DNA from: Rhizobium sp. P38BS-XIX
GTDB taxonomy: Bacteria; Pseudomonadota; Alphaproteobacteria; Rhizobiales; Rhizobiaceae
Assembly (NCBI RefSeq): GCF_012641435.1
Contig: NZ_JABAIJ010000014.1
Coordinates: 89,036 to 153,035, forward strand
Length of the DNA stretch: 64,000 nucleotides
Direction of reading: 5' to 3'
A program made the translations under genes and the position numbers. Within the stretch, counting starts at the first letter, position 1; each line of letters begins with the position of its first letter. This document shows positions 7,942 through 16,081 of this stretch, one piece after another. The notes beneath the pieces were generated by a model. The model did not search any database and was not told the DNA's origin. It worked only from the letters and a program-made list of their open reading frames with translations.

Positions 7942-9306
7942 ATGGCGCAGACCCATCTCGGGAAATCGATCGCGCAATTATCGGTGCTGATCCAGTCTGG
8001 AAACCTCGATCCGATCGCGCTCATCGAAGAGAGCTTGGACGCAATCCGCGCCCATGGTGACCAAGCGATCTTTACGCGGCTGCTGGAAGTCCGCGCGAAA
8101 GAAGAGGCGGCTGCATCGTCACGAAGGCTACGCGAAGGGCGCTCCCGTGGATTGCTGGAAGGCATTCCGGTGGCGTGGAAAGATCTGTTCGCTATCACCG
8201 GCCTGCCAACGACGGCTGGATCGGTCGTGCTCGCCAATGATGAACCGGCGGCCGCTGATGCTGACGTGGTGAAGGCGCTGAACGCCGTGGGTATGGTGGC
8301 GATCGGCCGGGTGAATATGAGCGAGTTTGCCTTTTCCGGCCTCGGACTTAATCCGCACTACGGTACGCCGCTCAATCCGCGATCGACAGACGTTGCGCGC
8401 ATCCCGGGCGGCTCGTCTTCAGGCTCGGCAGTCGCTGTTGCATCCGGTCTCGTGCCGGTGTCGATCGGTACGGACACTGGTGGCTCGGTGCGCATTCCCG
8501 CCGCTTTAAACGGTCTCGTCGGATATAAGGCCAGCAGGGGTCGCTATAGCATGTCCGGTGTCTTCCCGCTGGCAACCAGTCTCGATTCGCTCGGACCTTT
8601 ATGCCGAAGCGTGCAGGACGCTATCTGGATCGACGCGGCCATGCGCGGCCGATCGGCCCCCGATATTATCCGCAGCGACCGCGCCGCACTTTCGCTCGTC
8701 GTGCCGACCAATATCGTCATGGATGAGGTTGAGGATGGTGTGATGCAGGCCTTCGAGGCGGCGCTTGGTCGCCTGAGTGCTGCCGGCGTCGAAATCAGGC
8801 GTGCAGCCGTTCCGGCGTTCGACGAACTCTTTCAGGTGATGGCCGAGCACGGCCCGCTCGTGACCGCGGAGGCTTTCGCACTTCACCATCGCCGGCTGGC
8901 GGGGCCAGAAGCGGAGGCGATGGATAGACGGGTCGTTGCACGGACGCGGCTTGGCGAGAACATCAGTCTGGTCGGATATCTCGAGATCCTGAAGGTGCGG
9001 GAAAGGCTGATCAGGGAGGTGACGTCCATGTTTGGGCCAAACGAATTCATCGCCTATCCCACCGTTGCCCATGTTGCGCCTCCGATCGCGCCATTGGAAG
9101 CGGATGAAGAATTGTTCGTAAAGGTCAATTCCAAGACGCTGCGCAATACATTGATCGGCAACTTTCTCGATTGGTGCGGTGTCTCCCTGCCATGCGGCAC
9201 CGGCAGCGCCGGCATGCCGGTTGGTTTCCTGCTGTCTGCACCGAAGGATCAGGACGAGCGAGTGCTGGCGGCGGCGCGTCTCCTGGAAGACATCATCATT
9301 GCATAG
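7942..9306 (+). CDS. Amidase signature family hydrolase
   Basis: The 454-aa protein carries the amidase signature core. The Ser-cisSer-Lys triad is Lys80 (GIPVAWKD), Ser158 (IPGGSSSGS) and Ser182 (GTDTGGSVRIP). The length fits free-standing amidases rather than GatA. It should hydrolyse a carboxamide to acid and ammonia in the cytoplasm. The neighbours are the LacI gene upstream on the same strand (125-base gap) and a convergent porin. No partner gene fixes the substrate. GatA is unlikely because no gatB/gatC is adjacent. Confidence 0.9.
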   Translation: MAQTHLGKSIAQLSVLIQSGNLDPIALIEESLDAIRAHGDQAIFTRLLEVRAKEEAAASSRRLREGRSRGLLEGIPVAWKDLFAITGLPTTAGSVVLANDEPAAADADVVKALNAVGMVAIGRVNMSEFAFSGLGLNPHYGTPLNPRSTDVARIPGGSSSGSAVAVASGLVPVSIGTDTGGSVRIPAALNGLVGYKASRGRYSMSGVFPLATSLDSLGPLCRSVQDAIWIDAAMRGRSAPDIIRSDRAALSLVVPTNIVMDEVEDGVMQAFEAALGRLSAAGVEIRRAAVPAFDELFQVMAEHGPLVTAEAFALHHRRLAGPEAEAMDRRVVARTRLGENISLVGYLEILKVRERLIREVTSMFGPNEFIAYPTVAHVAPPIAPLEADEELFVKVNSKTLRNTLIGNFLDWCGVSLPCGTGSAGMPVGFLLSAPKDQDERVLAAARLLEDIIIA

Positions 9307-9356
9307 CGCTGAGTTCCCTGTTCGCCGCCACGGCTATTGACGCCTCCAAACAGAAA

Positions 9357-9383
9357 GAAGATCCGGAGGGAAACCGGATCTTC
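9357..9383 (-). terminator. Rho-independent terminator of the porin gene
   Basis: GAAGATCCGG (9357-9366) and CCGGATCTTC (9374-9383) form a perfect 10-bp stem with a 7-base loop. On the minus strand the stem is followed by TTTCTGTTT. It lies 37 bases beyond the porin stop and could also stop transcripts coming from the amidase gene. Confidence 0.8.
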
Positions 9384-9419
9384 TCCCTTACTCTGATCGG
9401 AGGTCTAGTTCAGATCAGA

Positions 9420-10481
9420 TTAGAAGCTCCGCTCGAAGCGAAGAATACCAGACCACTGATCCTGATTGATGGAGTCCCAGTTGGTGTAGGACACTTCCGG
9501 GCGAACGGTCAGGTTCTTAACCGGGTTCCAGGTGACGTTCGTCGTAGCGGCGAAGATCTTGGAGTCGGTGTAAGCGAGCTGCAGGTTCCACTTGACCTTT
9601 TCGCTGATCGGAACGTTCACGCCGCCCCAGACAGCCCAGTCACCCCAGCCGATACCAGATGCATCGCCAGCGCCGTTTGCGCCAGCGTACTTGTTGAGCT
9701 TGTCGCCGTCGGTGTTCCAGCCGCCCATCAAGAAGGCCGAGAATGCGCCGAAGTCGGCGTCTACGCGAGCCTTGATAGCGCCTTCTTCAACGATCGAGTC
9801 GTAACCACCAACGATCTTGAAGCCGAAGTTGCCGGCCTTGTAGCCAACACCTGCAACAACGTCAGGAGCGTAGTGATCGGAGCTGTCTTCGCCGTTCGAG
9901 CCGGTTGCGCCGACGCCGGAATTGGTGTCTTCGAGCGAGATAACAGCGGTGAAGCCGTTGCCTGCGTCGTAGTTGTAGGTGATCTGGTTCAGTTCGTACG
10001 GGCCGTCATAGACCACGTCGTCGTTGATAACGTCGCCGGCATAACCGGTGAAGACGTTGAACTCGGAATCTTCCTTACCGATGGTGAAGCCACCGAGGCT
10101 GATGCTGGCGTGCAGCAGGTTGGTCTTGGTGCTGTTGCCGTCGTTCCAGTCCCAACGAATTTCGGTGTTGGTCTTCAGCGGACCGTATTCGGTGTCGGTT
10201 GCTGTTGCCAGGCGGAGTTCAGCGCGGGTGTGCCAAAGCGTGCCCAGGCGGCTGTTCGGGTTGTACGCGTCGTACCACTGACCTTCGGTACGAACCTTGC
10301 CGCCAATCTTGAGGCAGGTTTCCGTGCCGGGGATGAAGAAGTAGCCTGCACCGTATGCGTCGCAGATGCGAACGTATTCCAACGGCTCCGGCTCAGCAGC
10401 GACGATAGCGTCAGCAGCGTGAGCACCGGAAACTGCTGCAAGCGCAGCAGCGGAGCCGAGAAGAAGGCTCTTGATATTCAT
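9420..10481 (-). CDS. Outer-membrane porin, RopA/Omp2b type
   Basis: The 353-aa protein has a clear signal peptide (MNIKSLLLGSAAALAAVSGAHA, cleaved before ADAIVAA). Next comes the hallmark N-terminal motif of the alphaproteobacterial porin_2 family (EYVRICDAYGAGYFFIPG, then CLKIGGKVR), with two Cys residues about 18 apart. The remainder alternates short beta strands with Gly/Asn/Asp-rich turns and ends in Phe (FERSF), the outer-membrane insertion signal. It forms a trimeric general diffusion pore for small hydrophilic solutes. A strong terminator follows the gene and a long AT-rich upstream region precedes it. Confidence 0.95.
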   Translation of the reverse strand: MNIKSLLLGSAAALAAVSGAHAADAIVAAEPEPLEYVRICDAYGAGYFFIPGTETCLKIGGKVRTEGQWYDAYNPNSRLGTLWHTRAELRLATATDTEYGPLKTNTEIRWDWNDGNSTKTNLLHASISLGGFTIGKEDSEFNVFTGYAGDVINDDVVYDGPYELNQITYNYDAGNGFTAVISLEDTNSGVGATGSNGEDSSDHYAPDVVAGVGYKAGNFGFKIVGGYDSIVEEGAIKARVDADFGAFSAFLMGGWNTDGDKLNKYAGANGAGDASGIGWGDWAVWGGVNVPISEKVKWNLQLAYTDSKIFAATTNVTWNPVKNLTVRPEVSYTNWDSINQDQWSGILRFERSF

Positions 10482-11186
10482 TTTTTCTCCAATCGATTTA
10501 CCGGATCGAAACGAGGCTGGTGACCACCCGCTGTATTCTCTGATCCGGGGTTCCCTCTTAACGAAAGCTCATCAGCTTCCACGGGCACGCTAGCGATACG
10601 AACGCAGCTTCGGAACATAATATTTTCGTGGAACTATGTATTTCCTGACACAAAATTGTCTTAGATGCAAAAATACATCATTTAGATTGGATATCTTACG
10701 GTTTATTTCTTGAAATTTGCCAATTTATACTTTATAAACAGTCGAAACGTATGTATATATAGAAGTTAGCTGACTTATAATAAGTGTATATTATTAAATA
10801 TACACCGAGATTTGGCGAATTTGTTTGCACGTTGCTCCCATCCCAATCCCCTACGCATGTGCATTTTCAAATTAAAAAACGTCTGATAACGGGTAGCAGG
10901 AGAGCTTGATATGAGCTGGTATACGGGAGCCCTGCGAGAGCCTCGGTGTCCGTCTATGGAAGCTTCTCTGTCGCGCGTACGGCAGAAGAATTGGCTATGC
11001 CGAAGGCGCGATCGATTATTAGGGCATGAGTGGCCTATCACCAGGCGATTTGCCGATGCAGAATCAACTCTTTTCTAATATCGGAAAAATTCCGATGGAG
11101 CCGCCCCTTATCCGGTCAGTATGGATTCATCAAACGGGGCGCCAAAGTTGTCTGCAGTCTATCCCACCTAGCAGCCTCTCAGACGA
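10482..11186. other. Porin upstream region; long AT-rich non-coding stretch
   Basis: About 700 bases hold no convincing gene. The part from about 10620 to 10800 is strikingly AT-rich compared with the rest of the window. CCGGATC at 10501-10507 can pair with GATCCGG at 10542-10548 in what would be the porin mRNA leader. Short open frames on both strands have no ribosome site or recognisable protein pattern. The region probably holds the porin promoter and regulator sites, and could hold a small RNA, but I cannot point to one. Confidence 0.5.
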
Positions 11187-11981
11187 TCAGGTCGTCTCTC
11201 CCATGCTGATCGACGCCTTGAACGCTGCTTCCAACCCATTGCGCACGGCCGCATCAAAGCCGCTGGCGCGCATCTCCTCGATTGCTGCCGCGGTCGTGCC
11301 ACGATAGTCGAGAAAGGTTCTGACGATGTCGGCGGGACATTCGGGGCGCTGTTCGAGAAGGCGCCCGGTGCCTGTGAGTGTCGCCACCACCCCGCGGCGG
11401 GCGACGGTCTCGGCAATCCCGTGCTCTATCGCGTGGTTCATCATCGCGGAAGCCAGCAGGGCCGGAAACGCCGGCCCCGAGCCAGTCAACCCGGTGAGAT
11501 AATCGATATCTCGTTCGCTTGCGACCTCGTCCTGTTCGCCGCAGGCGTCGAAGATTGCGCGGGTAACTGCGCGATCCTCTTCCGTGGCGCCGCCGGACGC
11601 GATCCAGGGTGTGTAGGATCGGGAGACTTCAGCGGCGGCGTTCGGTAGTGTTCGAACCACGCGGTCGGTGTTGTGACGTACGCAGAGGTCGGTGAGGCGT
11701 ATGCCAGCCATGACCGACAGGACCAGCTTTCCATTTGCATCGAGCGACAGGGATGGCCAATCCTGAGGCCGAACGGAGACAATAATGATGTCGGATCGAT
11801 CGGCGAGTTCCTGATTGTCCTCGGTCCAGAAACTGTCGCCGAACTGTTCGATCCGGCTTCGGCGATAGGAGAGTGTCAGATTGGCTGGTTCGACAACGCC
11901 GGCATTGAGGATCGAACCGGCGATCGCACGACCGAGCCAGCCGGCTCCGCCGACAATGCCAATGGTGAGGGGAACGCTCAT
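11187..11981 (-). CDS. Pyrroline-5-carboxylate reductase family paralogue
   Basis: The start at 11981 (MSVPLTIGIVGGAGWLG) gives 264 aa and begins with a Rossmann fold. An in-frame extension upstream only overlaps the tetR gene. NAD(P) binding is shown by GIVGGAGWLGRAIA, and the P5C-reductase C-terminal pattern by LTGSGPAFPALL and later DYRGTTAAAIEEM. The usual SPGGTT is DYRGTT and the dinucleotide loop is GGAGWLG rather than GGGNM, so it is a divergent paralogue rather than the housekeeping ProC. It is encoded 13 bases downstream of tetR on the same strand. The facing gene encodes a TMADH-like flavoenzyme. Action on a cyclic imine or N-methyl-proline-like compound is possible but unproven. 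Confidence 0.8.
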   Translation of the reverse strand: MSVPLTIGIVGGAGWLGRAIAGSILNAGVVEPANLTLSYRRSRIEQFGDSFWTEDNQELADRSDIIIVSVRPQDWPSLSLDANGKLVLSVMAGIRLTDLCVRHNTDRVVRTLPNAAAEVSRSYTPWIASGGATEEDRAVTRAIFDACGEQDEVASERDIDYLTGLTGSGPAFPALLASAMMNHAIEHGIAETVARRGVVATLTGTGRLLEQRPECPADIVRTFLDYRGTTAAAIEEMRASGFDAAVRNGLEAAFKASISMGETT

Positions 11982-11994
11982 GGCCTGCCTTTCA

Positions 11995-12624
11995 CTAGCC
12001 GGGCTTGTATCCATGTCTCGCGCAAAAGCGATCGAACTCGCGTGGCTGCGGAGCCTGGCCCGTATAGATGGCGATATATTCCGGGATGCGCTGCATGCGG
12101 AGCGCCATGCTTTCCTTCGACTGCATCGTGATGTAGCCGATCTGAACCAGATAGGTCGTCCGAGCCCGGACATCGGCGGCATCTTCGGAGTAACCGAAAC
12201 GAACGAACATGCGCGCGAGCGCTTCGATGCGCATGCGGTCGGCATCCCGAATTTCTGTCAGCACCTCATTTGATTGCAATGCCCAGCTGCGAACCGCGAA
12301 CTCGAACTTGCTGTCGAACAGCTTGTCGTCGAGCCAGCAATCGAAGACGTTGAACATCGCCTCGGCGAGGGTTTCCGCGTAGGCCTCCGATTGCTTGACG
12401 ATGCCGCCGGTATTCTTGTCGCGCCAACGCGCGACGAGCGCGGCCAGAAGCTCCTCACGATCCCTAAAGAACCAGTAGAAGCTGGTGCGGGATAGATTGA
12501 GCCTCTTTGCGAGCGGCAGAATTTTGACGGAATCGACGCCGGATTCCAGCAAGGATTCGTAGGCAGCCTCCAGCCATCCCTCCTGCGATCCACGCCAGCC
12601 GCTGTCATTCGATATCTGATCCAT
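11995..12624 (-). CDS. TetR-family transcriptional regulator
   Basis: The start at 12624 (MDQISNDSGWRGSQEGWLEAA) gives 209 aa and is preceded by AGGAAG; longer frames upstream cross the operator region. The N-terminal helix-turn-helix is visible around SVKILPLAKRLNLSRTSFYWFF, with the TetR-typical helix-turn and the FRDREELLAAL continuation. The C-terminal half is an all-helical ligand domain. It faces the OYE-type gene across a large inverted repeat (12663-12724) and likely represses both directions, including its own operon with the P5C-reductase paralogue. Confidence 0.92.
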   Translation of the reverse strand: MDQISNDSGWRGSQEGWLEAAYESLLESGVDSVKILPLAKRLNLSRTSFYWFFRDREELLAALVARWRDKNTGGIVKQSEAYAETLAEAMFNVFDCWLDDKLFDSKFEFAVRSWALQSNEVLTEIRDADRMRIEALARMFVRFGYSEDAADVRARTTYLVQIGYITMQSKESMALRMQRIPEYIAIYTGQAPQPREFDRFCARHGYKPG

Positions 12625-12662
12625 GCTGCTTCCTAGCAAATAGGCGTTACCGGCACAATAGA

Positions 12663-12724
12663 AATGTACATATATGTCAAGCTGAGGGACGGTAGTGTTT
12701 TGCAGATTGACACATATGTACATT
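12663..12724. promoter_or_regulatory. Divergent operator: 18-bp inverted repeat with embedded -35 boxes
   Basis: AATGTACATATATGTCAA (12663-12680) and TTGACACATATGTACATT (12707-12724) are inverted copies with one mismatch in 18, separated by 26 bases. Each arm has an internal palindrome (ACATATATGT or ACATATGT) and ends in TTGACA, a perfect -35 hexamer, pointing outward to the divergent gene on its side. This reads as a pair of TetR operators sitting on both promoters. Confidence 0.7.
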
Positions 12725-12766
12725 ATGCATAGCGTTTGGCTGCCCACCTAATCCGGAGCTCGGCAC

Positions 12767-14803
12767 ATGTCCAACGATCCCCTCCTTCAGCCCTTTCAAT
12801 TGAAGCACCTGACGCTCAGAAACCGCATCATCGTCACCTCTCACGAGCCGGCTTATCCGGATGATGGGATGCCGAAGGAACGGTATCGTGCCTATACGGT
12901 GGAGAGGGCGAGAGGCGGGGTGGCACTGACGATGACGGCGGGGTCTGCCGCGGTTTCGCGTGACAGTCCGCCCGTCTTCAACAATCTGCTTGCCTATAAG
13001 GACGAGATCGTTCCGTGGATCCGCGAAATGACGGATGCCGTTCATGAAGAGGGGGCTGCGATCATGATCCAGCTGACCCATCTTGGCCGGCGCACACGCT
13101 GGGACAAGGGGGACTGGCTTCCGGTCGTTGCGCCCTCGCATCATCGCGAAGCCGCCCACCGCGCCTTCCCAAAGAAACTCGAGGACTGGGATATCGAGCG
13201 CATCGTCAAGGATTTCGCCGATGCTGCCGAGCGCATGAAAGCCGGGGGCATGGATGGTGTGGAGCTGGAAGCCTATGGCCATCTGATCGATCAGTTCGCC
13301 TCGCCGCTGACCAATGAGCTCGACGGCCCCTATGGTGGCCCGCTCGAGAACCGCATGCGCTTCTGTCTTGACGTGTTCAGGGCGATGCGAAAACGGGTGG
13401 GCGACGATTTCATTCTCGGTGTTCGCTACACCGCCGACGAGCGTCTGCCCGGCGGAACCGACAAGGCCGACGGTCTCGCGATTTCAAGAATGCTGAAGGA
13501 AAGCGGCCTCATCGACTATCTGAACGTCATCCGTGGCCACATCGATACCGATCCCGGCCTCACCGATGTCATTCCCATCCAGGGCATGGCCAGTGCTCCC
13601 CATCTGGATTTTGCAGGCGAAGTGCGCGCGGCGACCAATTTTCCGACTTTCCATGCCGCCAAGATTCAGGATGTCGCCACCGCACGCCACGCCATCGCGG
13701 CCGGCAAGGTCGATATGGTCGGGATGACGCGCGCGCACATGACGGATCCGCACATCGTGCGGAAGATCATGGAGAAGCGCGAGGACGACATCCGGCCCTG
13801 CGTCGGCGCGAATTACTGTCTTGACCGCATCTACCAGGGCGGACTGGCGTTCTGCATCCACAATCCTGCGACCGGTCGCGAGCAGACCATGCCGCATGTG
13901 GTCGAGAAGACCGATATGCGCCGAAAGATCGTCATTGTCGGCGCCGGCCCGGCCGGACTTGAAGCGGCCCGCGTCGCCGCCGAGCGCGGTCACGAGGTCG
14001 TCGTCTTCGAGGCTGCCAACAATCCGGGTGGCCAGATCCGCCTGACGGCGCAGAGCGAGCGTCGGCGCGAGATGATCAGCATTATCGACTGGCGCATGCG
14101 CCAGTGCGAAAAACATGGCGTGACGTTCCATTTCAACAGCTGGGCGGACGCCGACACTGTTCTTGCCGAGCAACCGGATGTGGTCGTCATTGCGACCGGC
14201 GGTTTGCCGCACACCGATGTGTTGACGAAGGGCAACGAGCTGGTCGTTTCTTCATGGGACATCATTTCCGGAGATGTGAAGCCCGGGACGAACGTTCTGA
14301 TCTTCGATGATGCGGGCGACAATGCCGGGTTGCAGGCCGCCGAACTCATCGCCAAGTCCGGCGCAAAGGTCGAGATCATGACGCCGGACCGGTCGTTCGC
14401 GCCGGAAGTCATGGCGATGAACCTCGTTCCCTACATGCGCTCGCTGCAAAAGCTCGACGCGACCTTCACCGTGACGTTCCGGCTGGAATCGGCGGAAAAG
14501 CAAGGCAATCAGATCATTGCCAATGTCGGCAGTGACTATGGCGGCGTCTCCAAGCAACGTGTTGTGGACCAGATCGTCATCAATCACGGCACCATTCCGC
14601 TCGACGAACTCTATTTCGAGCTGAAACCTCATTCGAAAAATCTCGGCGAGACCTCTTACGATCAGCTTCTGGCGGGCGAGCCTCAGTCGGTCACGCGCAA
14701 CGCAGAGGGCAAATACCAGCTATTCCGGATCGGCGACGCGGTCGCCGCCCGCAATACGCATGCCGCGATCTATGATGGTCTGCGGATCGCCAAGGATCTG
14801 TGA
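12767..14803 (+). CDS. OYE/TMADH-type flavin oxidoreductase (FMN, Fe-S, FAD/NAD domains)
   Basis: The 678-aa protein has the three-part layout of 2,4-dienoyl-CoA reductase, trimethylamine dehydrogenase and N-methyl-amino-acid demethylases of the DgcA/StcD type. Residues about 5-340 are an FMN TIM barrel (LKHLTLRNRIIVTSHEP, IQLTHLGRR). An iron-sulfur loop lies at 345-363, and residues about 388-678 form a Rossmann-type dinucleotide domain (KIVIVGAGPAGLEAARVA). In the loop, Cys345, Cys351 and Cys363 are present but the second cysteine of the usual CxxC is Ala348. The neighbours (TetR, P5C-reductase paralogue, cupin) suggest oxidative demethylation of a methylated amine or betaine. A dienoyl-CoA reductase is less likely given this context. 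Confidence 0.85.
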   Translation: MSNDPLLQPFQLKHLTLRNRIIVTSHEPAYPDDGMPKERYRAYTVERARGGVALTMTAGSAAVSRDSPPVFNNLLAYKDEIVPWIREMTDAVHEEGAAIMIQLTHLGRRTRWDKGDWLPVVAPSHHREAAHRAFPKKLEDWDIERIVKDFADAAERMKAGGMDGVELEAYGHLIDQFASPLTNELDGPYGGPLENRMRFCLDVFRAMRKRVGDDFILGVRYTADERLPGGTDKADGLAISRMLKESGLIDYLNVIRGHIDTDPGLTDVIPIQGMASAPHLDFAGEVRAATNFPTFHAAKIQDVATARHAIAAGKVDMVGMTRAHMTDPHIVRKIMEKREDDIRPCVGANYCLDRIYQGGLAFCIHNPATGREQTMPHVVEKTDMRRKIVIVGAGPAGLEAARVAAERGHEVVVFEAANNPGGQIRLTAQSERRREMISIIDWRMRQCEKHGVTFHFNSWADADTVLAEQPDVVVIATGGLPHTDVLTKGNELVVSSWDIISGDVKPGTNVLIFDDAGDNAGLQAAELIAKSGAKVEIMTPDRSFAPEVMAMNLVPYMRSLQKLDATFTVTFRLESAEKQGNQIIANVGSDYGGVSKQRVVDQIVINHGTIPLDELYFELKPHSKNLGETSYDQLLAGEPQSVTRNAEGKYQLFRIGDAVAARNTHAAIYDGLRIAKDL

Positions 14804-14848
14804 AGCTCGAAAATCCTGTGTTCATAAGCGCAAAGGCGGGGAATAGAG

Positions 14849-15451
14849 ATGGCAGAACGCAGCGACCAGCTACAGCTATTCATCGCGGCGGCATCCGCTG
14901 CGTTCGAGCATCATGCGGTCGATACGCAAGCGCGCCGATCGCTATCGGAGATATTTTCAAGGTTGGAGGAGCCGGGAGAACAGCGGCTCGGCCAGGGAAG
15001 CCGGCTTCCCGCCTGCGTGCACCTTGAAACGGCTCTTGCGATGGCGGCCTTCTCCGATCCGTTGAAAGCGATGAGGGCACGGTTTCAGGCGATCGAACCT
15101 CTGTTGATCTGGCGTCGGCGTCAGGATGCATCGGGGACCGCGAGCGAAAATTTCGCCGAGGGGCATGCCAATGCGATGATCGTCGGGCCTGGCGGCCTGG
15201 AGGAGCGCAGCGACGTCTGGATCGGGGTTTCCCTTATGGCACCGCATGTTCGCTATCCCGATCACGATCATGCACCGGAGGAAGTCTATCTGGTACTGTC
15301 GCAAGGCGAGTTCCAGCATGGAACATCGGAGTGGTTCCGCCCCGGTATTGGCGGATCTTTCTATAATCCGCCCGGTATCAGGCATACCATGCGGTCGGCG
15401 GACACGCCGCTTTTTGCGTTCTGGGCGCTTTTGTCGGATCGAAAGTCGTAG
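14849..15451 (+). CDS. Cupin of the DMSP-lyase (DddL/DddQ/DddW) type
   Basis: The product is 200 aa. The N-terminal half is helical. The C-terminal half is a single cupin barrel with motif 1 at 136-147 (YPDHDHAPEEVY: His139, His141, Glu145, Tyr147) and motif 2 at 173-180 (NPPGIRHT: His179). This combination of an N-terminal helical part, HxHxxxExY and PxGxxH is what I know of the dimethylsulfoniopropionate lyase family. The gene follows the OYE-type gene by 45 bases on the same strand with GAATAGAG before the ATG, so the two are likely co-transcribed. Whether the real substrate is DMSP or another betaine-like compound is open. Confidence 0.75.
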   Translation: MAERSDQLQLFIAAASAAFEHHAVDTQARRSLSEIFSRLEEPGEQRLGQGSRLPACVHLETALAMAAFSDPLKAMRARFQAIEPLLIWRRRQDASGTASENFAEGHANAMIVGPGGLEERSDVWIGVSLMAPHVRYPDHDHAPEEVYLVLSQGEFQHGTSEWFRPGIGGSFYNPPGIRHTMRSADTPLFAFWALLSDRKS

Positions 15452-15588
15452 GGCTGCGGATATCCAATGGCAATTTATTGGTGATGCCAGCGACGGATCG
15501 GCCTGTCGTCGTCGTTCAAGAAGAACGTCGGTCTCGATGAAGGCCGACGGCTTGAACATGAATGGCCTTCAGGTAAAAGGATATGCCA

Positions 15589-15960
15589 ATGACCAGCAAG
15601 TTTCTATGCGCGACGGCTGCCGCTCTGTTGTCTCTATGCTCGACGACGGTGGTTTTCGCACAAACGACGACTCCTGCGACAACGGCCGCTCCGGCACCCG
15701 TTACCACGCCGTCAACCTCGACATCGGCCACGGCCATGCCATCGAAGGATGAGATCAAGACGGCGCGGCAGGCCTGCCGGCAGGATGCTGTCGGGCAGGG
15801 ACTGAAGGGCCAGGCTCGGAAGGATTCGGTCAAGAGCTGCCTGCAGCAGAAGTATCCAATTCTCGCGAAACGCAAGACCTGCCATGACGAAGGCACGACC
15901 AAGGGTCTGGAAAAGAAGGCGCTGCGGGACTTTGTCAAGCAATGCGTCGCGGCCGGCTAA
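15589..15960 (+). CDS. PsiF-repeat secreted small protein
   Basis: The ATG at 15589 has AAAGG nine bases upstream; an alternative ATG six bases earlier adds two residues. The 123-aa product has a signal peptide (MTSKFLCATAAALLSLCS ... VFA), then a Thr/Pro/Ala-rich linker. Two repeats of the PsiF family follow: ARQACRQDAVGQGLKGQARK and KRKTCHDEGTTKGLEKKALR, each with a CxxxA/E and a second Cys about 18 residues on. PsiF is phosphate-starvation induced in Escherichia coli, but its function is unknown. It stands alone between hairpins and neighbours of different function. Confidence 0.85.
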   Translation: MTSKFLCATAAALLSLCSTTVVFAQTTTPATTAAPAPVTTPSTSTSATAMPSKDEIKTARQACRQDAVGQGLKGQARKDSVKSCLQQKYPILAKRKTCHDEGTTKGLEKKALRDFVKQCVAAG

Positions 15961-16008
15961 CTGCCGTAACGACCGGTTTTAGCGAGTTATCGCCAATCAG
16001 TAGAGCCC

Positions 16009-16034
16009 AGCTCGCCCGAAATTCCGGGCGAGCT
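16009..16034 (+). terminator. Hairpin terminator after the PsiF-like gene
   Basis: AGCTCGCCCG (16009-16018) pairs perfectly with CGGGCGAGCT (16025-16034) around a 6-base loop. There is no immediate T run; a TTTTT occurs about 15 bases later. It is a plausible terminator of the 15589-15960 gene. Confidence 0.5.
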
Positions 16035-16081
16035 AAACAGCAGACGGATCTTTTTCAGAACGGCAAACGTCCCTATCTCCT

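Noticed and set aside
7942..9306. Reading the amidase as GatA of the tRNA amidotransferase
   Set aside because: There is no gatB or gatC nearby, and the context is a sugar regulon and a porin. A free-standing amidase fits better.
9171..10523. 450-codon plus-strand frame across the porin gene
   Set aside because: The porin on the minus strand has a signal peptide, family motif, terminal Phe and terminator. The plus-strand frame has a low-complexity Val/Gly/Ala make-up and no ribosome site.
10775..11041. Possible small gene in the AT-rich region upstream of the porin
   Set aside because: No ribosome site, odd composition and no family resemblance. It cannot be separated from chance.
13484..14212. 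242-codon minus-strand frame inside the OYE/TMADH-type gene
   Set aside because: It is a shadow of a gene with clear flavin and iron-sulfur motifs. No ribosome site or family match.
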